Below, piece by piece: positions 8,257-16,672 of a DNA stretch of 64,000 nt. The translations under genes were made by a program, and so were the position numbers. Each line of letters starts with the position of its first letter. Within the stretch, counting starts at the first letter, position 1. The notes under the pieces were generated by a model. The model had not been told where the DNA came from. It ran no database searches and saw only the letters and a list, made by a program, of their open reading frames with translations. The DNA is from Gammaproteobacteria bacterium (GTDB lineage Bacteria; Pseudomonadota; Gammaproteobacteria; Coxiellales; Coxiellaceae): the NCBI GenBank assembly GCA_030425685.1, contig JAUIAD010000013.1, forward strand, positions 1-64,000, written 5' to 3'.

Positions 8257-9861
8257 TCAAATTCCCTTAGCCGCTTTCCCATCCTCAGCAACAGGCTCAC
8301 TATCTTCACGACCAGGCCGCACGGTCACGCCAAATAAGAACGCTTGCGTGTGTAGTTTGACAGAACTAAAGGGCTGTCTATTTAAGCTTACTTTGCCATA
8401 ACCGGTATAAACATAGTCTAGTGATACCGCTAGGGTTTGATCTATTCTTTCTTCTAGTCCCAAGCCGACGCGCCAGCCATAAACGGTTTTATCTTTGGAA
8501 CTTCTGAAAATGCTAGGTGATCCGCCCGTCAGTGTTTGGCTAATAACATTTAACTTGGCTTTATTATACGCAACGCCAACACGGCCACGCAGTAAAGTGT
8601 CATTACCAAGAATGATGCTAGGGAGTGCGTCAATTCCTCCTTCAGCATCATTAAGGGCAATGCAGGTGTTAATCGATAAGTTCGCAAAACCTGCAGTGGG
8701 TACCGGGGAGGTAGAAATAATGCCGCTTTGATCAGAACGTTTGGCGTAATCAAAGAAACCGGTTAATGCAAAAACAAATCGCTTCAATTGCCATTCCCAA
8801 CCCAATGATATTCCACCTTGTGCTTTGTAATTGCCAAAGTCGAAAGTGTTAGTAGGTGTTAGTTGTTGTGATGGCCCTGTCCCTTGCAGTGTTGCATTGT
8901 TTTGTAAAAATTGATTTTCTATAACGCCACCAAAAACGCTGATAATAAAACCAGTCCATGGGTTGGTAAATTCACTTTCATCATGGGTAAATTGAGCAGG
9001 AAGGCCGCGCCAATAGTAATCAACACCCGCCAAGACGTTGCTAATACTCATGTGAAATTTTGATTGCGTTGATAAGGTTCCGGCAGTTGCTCCTGTTGTA
9101 GTGCTGCCTTGTAATTCTTTATTTCGATCAGAATAGAGTGAGTAAATGTAGTTTAGGTGTAATGCCCAATGTTTTGTTAACCACTTTTGTATACCTAGTC
9201 CAAAACGACCAGCCCACAGTGTATGTTTATCTTGCGCGCTGACAATGCCGGCTGAGCCAGTATTGGCCGCTGAAGCAGCGGACGTCAGAGTGACTTGCTG
9301 CCTTTCCCCACCGATAAGGAAATAAAACAAGCTCGTTGGGCGGAAAAAATTACCAAATTTAAAGTCTAAACCACCAGTGTATTCGCAAAACTTTGTTGTA
9401 GCACTTTGGGTGAGAAAAGCACTGCCAACAACGGTGTGATTAACAATATTGGCATCATTTTTTGAGTTTGCCCATTCAAAAAAAGGTTCAAAGGCGAGAT
9501 AGAGTTTGTTGTTTACAAGCGTATAGGCAAGGCCAAAATGAATGAGGGCAGCTGTGTGAATAATTTTGGCATTATAGCGTAATTGTGCTGACAAGCTGGG
9601 TATGGTCGGAACGCTAAATGCCGCCAGGCTTTTGTTGGCCATTTCTATGCTGCGTGCACCGGCAGCAAGATCAATGGCAAAGTCTTGCCATGTGGATGAT
9701 TCATCTTCGTTGGACACCACGGTGGATTGGTTGGTAGTGGCTTGTTGGTTATCTTGCTTTACAGCCTTCTCGCTATCTTGTGGTTTGTTAGCAAGCGTGC
9801 TTAAGGGAAGAAAGCATAATGTAAAAGCAACTGCGGCTAGTTTTTTTTTGAACGATTCCAT
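8257..9861 (-). CDS. outer-membrane beta-barrel protein with internally duplicated barrel
   Basis: Predicted exported protein of 534 residues. The signal peptide is MESFKKKLAAVAFTLCFLPLSTLA, followed by a polar Gln/Asn/Ser-rich linker and two barrel-like halves. The first half (about 45-290) contains RFGLGIQKWLTKHWALHLNY and later SNVLAGVDYYW. The second (about 300-515) contains RVGLGLEERIDQTLAVSLDY and later AFLFGVTVRP. The spacing of alternating aromatic strands is alike, suggesting a tandem duplication. It ends in a charged tail, not the terminal Phe typical of outer-membrane proteins. Start: the ATG at 9861 with AAGGA upstream is preferred over an in-frame TTG at 9882. Function is unknown. 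Confidence 0.75.
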   Translation of the reverse strand: MESFKKKLAAVAFTLCFLPLSTLANKPQDSEKAVKQDNQQATTNQSTVVSNEDESSTWQDFAIDLAAGARSIEMANKSLAAFSVPTIPSLSAQLRYNAKIIHTAALIHFGLAYTLVNNKLYLAFEPFFEWANSKNDANIVNHTVVGSAFLTQSATTKFCEYTGGLDFKFGNFFRPTSLFYFLIGGERQQVTLTSAASAANTGSAGIVSAQDKHTLWAGRFGLGIQKWLTKHWALHLNYIYSLYSDRNKELQGSTTTGATAGTLSTQSKFHMSISNVLAGVDYYWRGLPAQFTHDESEFTNPWTGFIISVFGGVIENQFLQNNATLQGTGPSQQLTPTNTFDFGNYKAQGGISLGWEWQLKRFVFALTGFFDYAKRSDQSGIISTSPVPTAGFANLSINTCIALNDAEGGIDALPSIILGNDTLLRGRVGVAYNKAKLNVISQTLTGGSPSIFRSSKDKTVYGWRVGLGLEERIDQTLAVSLDYVYTGYGKVSLNRQPFSSVKLHTQAFLFGVTVRPGREDSEPVAEDGKAAKGI

Positions 9862-9921
9862 TTGTTTGCTTATCCTTGTCAAGATAGGTGTTTATCGATA
9901 CTTTTGTTATTAAAGCATTTT

Positions 9922-10197
9922 TCAACGGCGCACTTCAAACGTATTGTGATTTTGTGGTTCTATTTCTTGCCATTCTACATTTCTAACATGCGAGTTTGGC
10001 GATCCCTGCCACAGCCATTTTGTGAATTCGTTTATATTTTGTTTTGCTCCGCAAGCAATAAGCTCAACAGTATTGTCTGGTAAATTTTTTACCCAGCCAG
10101 TAATGTTTAACGCAGTCGCTTTTTTTTGAGTGCAATCACGGAAAAAAACACCTTGTACTTTACCGGAGACAATGGCGTGAATGCAGCAAGAGGTCAT
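9922..10197 (-). CDS. acyP: acylphosphatase
   Basis: Small acylphosphatase hydrolysing carboxyl-phosphate bonds. The signature GKVQGVFFRDCTQKKA carries the phosphate-binding Arg, and GWVKNLPDNTVEL carries the catalytic Asn. The protein is 91 residues, as usual. The ATG at 10197 overlaps the heme A synthase stop as ATGA, which argues for translational coupling; an in-frame TTG at 10209 is less likely. Confidence 0.93.
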   Translation of the reverse strand: MTSCCIHAIVSGKVQGVFFRDCTQKKATALNITGWVKNLPDNTVELIACGAKQNINEFTKWLWQGSPNSHVRNVEWQEIEPQNHNTFEVRR

Positions 10198-11237
10198 AAG
10201 CGCGCCCAAGTCTGATTGTAGCGTTGGTTGGGAAATAACCGATGAAAGAGTGTGACGAAGCTAAGTAGAAGCAAGATGGAAGCAAAGTTATGTAGCATTG
10301 CTATATAAATGATAAGTTTTAAATGTATTGCCAGCGCACCTAGCACTATTTGTGTTAGAAGAAGAAAAAGAATACAGCAACCGTTTAGTCGGATGGCGTG
10401 AAACTTTTGGCCAACGATAATCATAAGTGAAAACGGTAGTAAAAATGCAGCTGTTAGCAACGTGCCATAGCGATACGTCATTTGGATAGTAATTCTAGCG
10501 GGAATGGCAAGTAATCCACCTTCGTAGTTTGGTCCAAACAGGGTTGCAGGGTGAAAGGCTTGATGCCAATGCATTGCTGGCCACAGAGAGCCAAAACATT
10601 GCGGGAAGTCAGGGCAGGCAAGTGTTGCGTAATTTGCGCTAGTCCATGCGCCAAGCGTAAATTGCACTGCTAATAACAGTAAACCAAGCAACGCCCATGG
10701 TCTTAATGTTTTTAGTGCATAGGTTAGTGGTAATGCTCGTGTTTGCGCTCTTAGTATTAACCAGTACAGCAATGAGGCTATAAATACACTCGCCACGGTG
10801 TGTAATAAAACAATGATGGGCATAAGGTGAGCGCCGCTACTCCATTTGCCCAAAAAGATTTCAAAGAAAACGAGGCCAAGTAGTAGTATCGGTACCAGTA
10901 GCGGCTGTGAGGCAAAGCGTCCCTTGCGCATTAAGGCCCAAGCCGATAAAAAGAAAATAATAATACCTAGCAGTGCCGCACTGTAGCGATGGAACATGGT
11001 TTTCCAAGCTTTATTGGTTTCTAGGGGGGTGTTGGGAAATTGACGTTGTGCATGCTGCAAAGCTTGTGAGCCACTTGGTAGAATGGATTGCGCATAACAG
11101 GTAGGCCAGTCTGGGCAGCTTTGTCCTGCATCAGACAGGCGGGTGTATGTTCCCAGTAGGATGGTAGCTAAGGCAATAATGAGTGCAAATTTAGCAAGAA
11201 AAGTATAGCGATTGCTTTGATAAAAGTGATTATCCAA
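10194..11237 (-). CDS. ctaA: heme A synthase, COX15/CtaA family
   Basis: Integral membrane enzyme oxidising heme O to heme A for aa3-type cytochrome oxidase. The first segment carries ILLGTYTRLSDAGQSCPDWPTC, typical of the family, and heme-ligand histidines occur in MFHRYSAALLG, LLHTVASVFIA, HWHQAFHP and MLHNFASILLL. At 347 residues with about eight membrane spans its length is normal. The expected partners ctaB, coxABC and SURF1 are not next to it, but the divergent DUF2909 gene usually belongs to the same oxidase cluster, so this looks like a relic of that cluster. Confidence 0.93.
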   Translation of the reverse strand: MDNHFYQSNRYTFLAKFALIIALATILLGTYTRLSDAGQSCPDWPTCYAQSILPSGSQALQHAQRQFPNTPLETNKAWKTMFHRYSAALLGIIIFFLSAWALMRKGRFASQPLLVPILLLGLVFFEIFLGKWSSGAHLMPIIVLLHTVASVFIASLLYWLILRAQTRALPLTYALKTLRPWALLGLLLLAVQFTLGAWTSANYATLACPDFPQCFGSLWPAMHWHQAFHPATLFGPNYEGGLLAIPARITIQMTYRYGTLLTAAFLLPFSLMIIVGQKFHAIRLNGCCILFLLLTQIVLGALAIHLKLIIYIAMLHNFASILLLLSFVTLFHRLFPNQRYNQTWARL

Positions 11238-11255
11238 TTTATTTGGCCTTTATAG

Positions 11256-11286
11256 TTGCTCTAAGTCCATTAACAAGTTGTATAAT
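11256..11286 (+). promoter_or_regulatory. possible promoter for the DUF2909 gene
   Basis: TATAAT at 11281-11286 is a consensus -10 box about 50 bp before the start at 11335. The best -35 candidate is TTGCTC at 11256-11261, with a long 19-bp spacer. This is a prediction from box similarity only. Confidence 0.4.
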
Positions 11287-11334
11287 AGCTAATGTGTCTC
11301 TGGTGTACAAATCAAACATAAGGTGTAGGGTGAA

Positions 11335-11541
11335 ATGCTGGCAAGAATTATTGAAGCTATTATTTTAGGTGTTGTGCTGTATTGTCTTGTAAGTGGCATT
11401 TACTATGTGGTTCATGATTATGGCAAGCCGCGTAAGCTTTCACATGCACTAAATTGGCGCATTTTGCTAGCGATTGCATTGTTTGGTTTGTTGATTGGTG
11501 CTTATTTTTTAGGTTGGCTAAAGCCTTTAAATGGCGTTTAG
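11335..11541 (+). CDS. twin-transmembrane small protein, DUF2909 family
   Basis: A 68-residue protein with two hydrophobic helices (about 5-25 and 42-62) separated by HDYGKPRKLSHALNWRI. This matches my memory of DUF2909: a two-helix protein with a K/R-rich loop and a conserved ALTWRI-like motif, usually encoded between cytochrome oxidase subunit III and SURF1. Here it stands divergent from heme A synthase, and the oxidase subunits are absent from the window. It is presumably an oxidase-assembly accessory; its biochemical role is unknown. Its stop overlaps the convergent kinase gene by 4 bp. Confidence 0.8.
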   Translation: MLARIIEAIILGVVLYCLVSGIYYVVHDYGKPRKLSHALNWRILLAIALFGLLIGAYFLGWLKPLNGV

Positions 11542-13613
11542 ATGTTAATGGTGATGTGGGACATCAACGGTTTGGGTAACAAATAAATTCTTTCTTTCTC
11601 GCAAGTGTTTTGGATATCTGCATGATTGTAGTTATTGGTGACTAACATTGAGCAATCGTTGAGATGTAATTCTTTTATATATTCTATTCCTGTTTTTGCT
11701 GCACCATGTATATCGTAGTCGATGAGAATTATTTTGCTCTTGCTTTCTTTTAAGGTTTGCATAAATTCTGCTTCTGAGTGGCAATGGTGTAGTGTTAGCA
11801 GCGCTCGTTTCTGTAGATAAGGTAACAAAATAGTATCCCATTGCTGATGACAAAGCGGATCATCGTCAAAAATAATAATATCTTGTGCTGTTGTCAGGTT
11901 CAGATGATCAAGGTGCCAAAATGGAACTGGGCTTGCAAGCGGAAGGTTGATGGTTTGTTGTTTGGCACAAAGAGAAAATTCTGTCGGATCCTGTGTTTGA
12001 TTAATGCTAATGGAAATGCCTTGTTGCTCTTGTGTACTCAAGTGATGAGTTTCACCTTGTATTAATTGCGCTAACAGTTCAGAAAATTGCTGTGCATCAA
12101 TATCTGCAAGTAGAAACCAGTTCGGGGGTGCAATATTATAGGTGAGTTCAATGTTGTCTTTTGAATACTTGTCCGCTTTTTTAGTTACAAAGTTTAATAA
12201 TAAAATAGCTGCATATTGCAGGTTTGACTCTTGTGATACCCCTTTGTTTTCTTGGTCAGCAGCTTTGCTTTGTAGTGCAAGTAATTCATCAGCGGTCACT
12301 TGCATATCCGTAAGCGCTTTTTTGTATATGCACCACTCTTCATCACCGAGTGTTTTTTTAGCTTCATTGGATAAAATGGACAAAATAGAAATAGGCGTGC
12401 GAATATCATGTGCGGCATGGCCTGCAATATAAAACATTTTTTTCTGACTAGCAGTTTTTTCAGCGATAACATTAAGTTTTTTTTGTAGAAAAGTGGAGAA
12501 AAGGCGCAGTTCTTTAAATTTAATATTTTGTTCATTACGATGAATGGAAAGCCTTTGTGGAGACGGTTGATTAGCAAGTTGTTTAATTTGCTCAAAATCC
12601 TGAGTAAACATACGCGCAAAGAACATTGTTAGCAAAGACAGTAGGCTGATAAAAGGGATAAGTACGCGTACGTTGAGCCTAAAAGCAAAGCTTGCAAATT
12701 CAAATGAATGATTCATGATCATGGCATGTATGCCTATCATCAGCAATAGCAGAGAGGCAATGCTATTTCCCCAATACATGACTTGTGTGCGAGTGCTGCC
12801 GGGAAGATAAAGCCAATGGTTAGTGTTTTTGTCGTTAAGTTTTAATAGCGAGTAAGTGCTGTAGACAAATAACAACTTTGCTAGAATCATAAAGAAATGA
12901 ACGTAGTAGCCAACAAATAAGTAAGGGGCAGTGTAGTTGATATTTTTTTTAAAAACATCCGCTATGATATTCAGCAATGAGCCAGCAGAAAAAATTGTTA
13001 AAAAGATGTTTTTGAACATCGGCAAGCAGAATATAACTAACATAAATATGACCATGTCGTAGCAAGCTTTAAAAATTTCCCAAGAAGAAATAAAACGAAT
13101 TTTTATGTAGCTTTGGTGGAATGCGGCGATAAATAACAGCGCTAAGAGTACTGTTATAGCAGTAGGAATAAATGGCGTTAATTTATATAAAGCACCTTTA
13201 GATTTTTTTATAAGTTGGCAAGTAATTAATGTCCATGCAGATAGATCAAGGAGTAGCGATAGAGTGTGCGCAGCATTGAGTAAGTTGTTATCTTTGATTC
13301 TGGTAATATTCTCAGGATGGTGAAAAAAGACCACGATGGGCCAAATAGTAAGGGATAGTCGAGGGATGTTTGCTAGCGCTAGACAAATAAATATAAGTTT
13401 CCAGGAGTTTGACATATGCCTGCTTAGCAAAAGGCAGGTAAACAAAAATATAATCTCCAGTAGTGATAGTGATAATTGCTGTGAAGACAGAAAAATAAAG
13501 CCTGAATGGGGTAAGTATCTCTGTGTAAGGTATAGTGCGTACTCATAAATAAGAGCAATAAGAATAATAAAAAAGAGGCTTCTTATTACTTTATGCTCTG
13601 TTAGTGTTTTCAT
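11538..13613 (-). CDS. membrane hybrid histidine kinase lacking the ATPase core (has His and receiver)
   Basis: 691 residues. Residues 1-335 are a polytopic membrane sensor (about 8-10 spans). A coiled linker leads to a HisKA-like segment, AHDIRTPISILSILS, with phospho-acceptor H402. The region where HATPase_c should lie (about 495-565) is about 60 residues shorter than in the downstream paralogue: no N-box asparagines, no DxGxG and no GxGxG. The C-terminus (about 577-691) is a receiver with a complete active site: D583/D584, D632 in IILIDYD, T659 and K681. It starts 3 bp after its paralogue (13617-15890), with AGGA upstream. By itself it should not bind ATP, so it presumably gets phosphate in trans. 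Confidence 0.85.
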   Translation of the reverse strand: MKTLTEHKVIRSLFFIILIALIYEYALYLTQRYLPHSGFIFLSSQQLSLSLLEIIFLFTCLLLSRHMSNSWKLIFICLALANIPRLSLTIWPIVVFFHHPENITRIKDNNLLNAAHTLSLLLDLSAWTLITCQLIKKSKGALYKLTPFIPTAITVLLALLFIAAFHQSYIKIRFISSWEIFKACYDMVIFMLVIFCLPMFKNIFLTIFSAGSLLNIIADVFKKNINYTAPYLFVGYYVHFFMILAKLLFVYSTYSLLKLNDKNTNHWLYLPGSTRTQVMYWGNSIASLLLLMIGIHAMIMNHSFEFASFAFRLNVRVLIPFISLLSLLTMFFARMFTQDFEQIKQLANQPSPQRLSIHRNEQNIKFKELRLFSTFLQKKLNVIAEKTASQKKMFYIAGHAAHDIRTPISILSILSNEAKKTLGDEEWCIYKKALTDMQVTADELLALQSKAADQENKGVSQESNLQYAAILLLNFVTKKADKYSKDNIELTYNIAPPNWFLLADIDAQQFSELLAQLIQGETHHLSTQEQQGISISINQTQDPTEFSLCAKQQTINLPLASPVPFWHLDHLNLTTAQDIIIFDDDPLCHQQWDTILLPYLQKRALLTLHHCHSEAEFMQTLKESKSKIILIDYDIHGAAKTGIEYIKELHLNDCSMLVTNNYNHADIQNTCEKERIYLLPKPLMSHITINI

Positions 13614-13616
13614 GGT

Positions 13617-15890
13617 TTAGCGGGTCCTAGCTATATTGATCTTAACATATTTAAAAAGTGTTTCTGGTATAAGCTTTATGGCTGATTGCTCACATAAATG
13701 CTGGATGGAAGCCTCGTGGTATCGCTGGGTAATTAATAGCGCACTTTTTTCTAGAGAATATTTTTTTATATAGTCAATGGTGGATATCAAATTATCACTA
13801 TCTGTTGCGTCAAATAGAATAAATTTATCTTTTTTGCTCGTAAGAAGGCGTATAAAGTTTTTCATTCTGTAGCAATATTTAATGGTGGATGTTGTTGTTT
13901 TCTCTAAAACGGGGGCCAGCTCCTTAGTTAGTAAATCGTAGTGTGCTTTACCTGCACTGAAAATTATAATATCTCCTTGATCCGGTACGGAAATTGAATC
14001 TGCCCACCAGTGTGGTTTTGGTGATGAGAGCGGTAGGGAAATACAAAACTCAGTGCCTTTATCTATTTTTGATTTTATTTTGCAGTTGCCTTTCCATGTG
14101 CTGACGGTATTAATGACATATCTCAAGCCAATGCCAAATCCTTTTTCCTTGGTGGTCTTGCTTTCACCTTTTAGAATAGTGTTAATCTGTTCTTGGTGCA
14201 TGCCGCAGCCAGAATCTTTTACGGAAACCTGGAAGTAATTTTCTCCAGGTGTATGTTGTAAATAGCAAGATATTATGCGGTTTTGCCTGCTTTCGCATGC
14301 TTCAATGGCGTTGTTGATAATGTTGGATAGCAGTCGGTAAAAAACATCATCAGGAAGCGGGCTAATAATAAAGATAGCATCTCGATCTATTTTCATTTCA
14401 AGCAAGATGTTCTTGCGTTCACACTGAAGTATTTTTTCTTGAATAATTTCGTTGAAATAAATATAGACATAGTTGTTTTTGGCTGTATCGTCAGCAATGT
14501 CTTGACGGGTGGTGTGCGCTGATAGTAAGTCTTCTGAGATGGCGTCAATGCGTGTTAACGCTTTTTTATAAATGTGTTGCTGCTTTTCGTCAAGTGATGA
14601 TGAGAACTTATCTGACAGGTCAGATAGAATGGTTATCGGGCCTTGCATTTTGTTAGATATTTCAGTTGCCATAGCATAAATTTGACTTTCATGCTTGGTT
14701 TTTTCAGTGGCAAGATTCATTTTTTCAATGATAAACTGATAGAGCTGATGCAGCTCAGCAAAATAAAGAAGATTTTTATATGTTTTGCGTGGCTCTTTTT
14801 GGTGGGTCATCTTGGAAATGGCAAAGCTTATTTTGCTAAAGTCCTTGGTAAACCGTCGAGAAAAAAACAAGGTGATTAAAGAGAGGAGTGTAATCAGGAT
14901 GATAAATATAAAGCTATTAACATGTAAAATAAAATGCTCTACTTTTATGTTGCTTGAAAAGGTGATGTAGGTAATGCTAAGTAATAAAAATAATGTCGAT
15001 GCAATGCTGTTTCCCCAATAGCTGATTTGCGCGTGAATGCTGTCGACACTATAAAACCACGTGTTAACATTTTGGTTTTTCTTTTTAAATAATTTAATTA
15101 ACGTATATATTAATAAGAGGTAGCCAAAGTTCCAAAAGAAATGTGCAGGTTGTAGGGTGTCAAAGTGGGGAACCGTAAAGTTTAGATTTCTACCTGCTAT
15201 ATCACCTAAAATAATAATTACAAAGCTGCACGTCATAATTGAAATAATGCCCTTTTTTGCAATCGGTAGAGAGTAAATTAGCAGCAAGAAAACAAGCAAG
15301 ACATAGCATAGGTTTAAAACGATGAACGTGGCTGTGTGGGTTAGTGTTTGGTATTGTTGTGCGGTAAGGCTAATGTAGGTGATGGAGAAAAAGATAGTAA
15401 ACGCCATGGGTAGGGCGGGGGTTATCATTTTTAATTTGAACGGATGTTGCTTGATAGCATAGATCAAAAAGATAGACCAGTAGATAGGTCGAATGGGTAA
15501 GAATAAAGTATAGGTTATATTAATAGAGTGCCTAATAAAATTAAGTGCGGCACTGTTTTTGCTAACTAATGCAATGATCATCTCCAAAGCAATAAAAAAA
15601 CGTATGATATTTTCGATGCCCATTAATAAAAAAAACGCTTTCCAGGGGTTGGCAAAATGACGGGCAAGCAATAAGCACAATGGCGATGTAATCAGGGAAA
15701 ATATAATGGCGTTGGATAGACCAATGATAGGAACGATATGGTTGTTGCCTGTTAGGACCCGGCTAAAATGCATGATAAGGAGAATAGCTAAGGTTAATAG
15801 TAGTAGGAGAGAGATATCCCGCCAATGCGCATTTTCAGCATTTTTATTGTGTTGTCGTCCATGCATGGTTTTATAGTATATATGCTGCAC
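13617..15890 (-). CDS. membrane histidine kinase with ATPase core but no acceptor His and a degenerate receiver
   Basis: 757 residues if started at GTG 15890 (an ATG at 15866 is as likely; neither has a clear ribosome-binding site). It is a paralogue of the next gene, with the same polytopic N-terminus to about residue 345. The H-box position reads SNKMQGPITILSDLS, so N413 replaces His; the fixed spacing to IYKKALT in both proteins makes the alignment firm. HATPase_c is intact: N-box SNIINNAIEAC (about 522-532), G1 KDSGCGM (558-564), G2 GFGIGL (584-589). The C-terminal receiver-like domain has lost the acidic pair (S645, A646) and the Lys (E743) but keeps D694. It can probably bind ATP but cannot autophosphorylate on its own HisKA. 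Confidence 0.85.
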   Translation of the reverse strand: MQHIYYKTMHGRQHNKNAENAHWRDISLLLLLTLAILLIMHFSRVLTGNNHIVPIIGLSNAIIFSLITSPLCLLLARHFANPWKAFFLLMGIENIIRFFIALEMIIALVSKNSAALNFIRHSINITYTLFLPIRPIYWSIFLIYAIKQHPFKLKMITPALPMAFTIFFSITYISLTAQQYQTLTHTATFIVLNLCYVLLVFLLLIYSLPIAKKGIISIMTCSFVIIILGDIAGRNLNFTVPHFDTLQPAHFFWNFGYLLLIYTLIKLFKKKNQNVNTWFYSVDSIHAQISYWGNSIASTLFLLLSITYITFSSNIKVEHFILHVNSFIFIILITLLSLITLFFSRRFTKDFSKISFAISKMTHQKEPRKTYKNLLYFAELHQLYQFIIEKMNLATEKTKHESQIYAMATEISNKMQGPITILSDLSDKFSSSLDEKQQHIYKKALTRIDAISEDLLSAHTTRQDIADDTAKNNYVYIYFNEIIQEKILQCERKNILLEMKIDRDAIFIISPLPDDVFYRLLSNIINNAIEACESRQNRIISCYLQHTPGENYFQVSVKDSGCGMHQEQINTILKGESKTTKEKGFGIGLRYVINTVSTWKGNCKIKSKIDKGTEFCISLPLSSPKPHWWADSISVPDQGDIIIFSAGKAHYDLLTKELAPVLEKTTTSTIKYCYRMKNFIRLLTSKKDKFILFDATDSDNLISTIDYIKKYSLEKSALLITQRYHEASIQHLCEQSAIKLIPETLFKYVKINIARTR

Positions 15891-15952
15891 GAAGACATCA
15901 AGTTATATAATCGTTGCTTGCGCCGATACGATCTTCAATCTATACTGATTGT
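15867..15952. promoter_or_regulatory. divergent control region between kinase pair and response regulator
   Basis: Only 62-86 bp separate the two divergent starts, so both promoters must overlap here. The stretch is AT-rich (TATAGTATATAT at about 15871-15882; TTATATAAT at 15903-15911), giving candidate -10 elements on both strands. I see no convincing direct repeat of the OmpR type. Autoregulation by the response regulator is a reasonable expectation but is not shown. Confidence 0.4.
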
Positions 15953-16672
15953 ATGGAAAAAAAGCATATTCTAATTGTCGAAGATGACGAAGACCTATCC
16001 GATCTGTTGGTGATGACTTTATCTGCAGAGGGGTATTCGGCCTCTGTTGCTAAAGATAAAGATGAGTGTGAGGACTCAATTGAAGAAAATACGCCCGATT
16101 TAATTATTCTTGATATTAACTTGAATATGCCAGGCATGAATGGTCTTGATTTATGCCGTGACCTGCGTAAGACCTTATCAATGCCAATTATCATTTTGTC
16201 AGGCTCTAAAGATGATATTGATAAAATTGTTGCTTTGCAGGTTGGGGCAACGAATTATTTAACTAAGCCTGTTAACCCTAAGGTATTGCTAGCTTTTATT
16301 AAGACTTCGTTTAATTTAACAAAGTTGCCGCAAGATGAAAGCGCTAGCGTCTTGTATTTTGCTAACTACATTTTAAATCTTGACGCGTTGACGTTACAAA
16401 CAACGGATGGCGTACAAATCTCGTTAAGTCCATCGGAATTTAAGTTGCTGCGAGTTTTTGCCGAACGACCAAAGCGAGCGCTTTCGCGTGAACAGCTGTT
16501 AAATTTTATTGGTACCAATGCCGACATTTATGATCGTAGCATTGACCGTTTTATTAGCCGTCTACGTAAAAAAATTGAGTCTGATACTAGCGACCCTGAC
16601 TTAATTAAATCCGTGTACGGGCAAGGTTATATCTTTGATGTTGATGTCAAAACAGGTAAAAAAAACCACTAG
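15953..16672 (+). CDS. OmpR/PhoB-family response regulator
   Basis: 239 residues from the ATG at 15953 (an in-frame TTG at 15914 would add 13 non-conserved residues). The receiver is complete: E10/D11/D12, phospho-acceptor D54 in LIILDINLNMPG, S83 and K105 in LTKPVNP. The C-terminal winged helix has the trans-activation/recognition pattern SPSEFKLLRVFAERP, DRSIDRFISRLRKKIE and SVYGQGYIFD. It is encoded divergently from the two membrane kinases and is their probable output. Its stop overlaps the convergent glycosyltransferase stop by 4 bp. Confidence 0.95.
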   Translation: MEKKHILIVEDDEDLSDLLVMTLSAEGYSASVAKDKDECEDSIEENTPDLIILDINLNMPGMNGLDLCRDLRKTLSMPIIILSGSKDDIDKIVALQVGATNYLTKPVNPKVLLAFIKTSFNLTKLPQDESASVLYFANYILNLDALTLQTTDGVQISLSPSEFKLLRVFAERPKRALSREQLLNFIGTNADIYDRSIDRFISRLRKKIESDTSDPDLIKSVYGQGYIFDVDVKTGKKNH

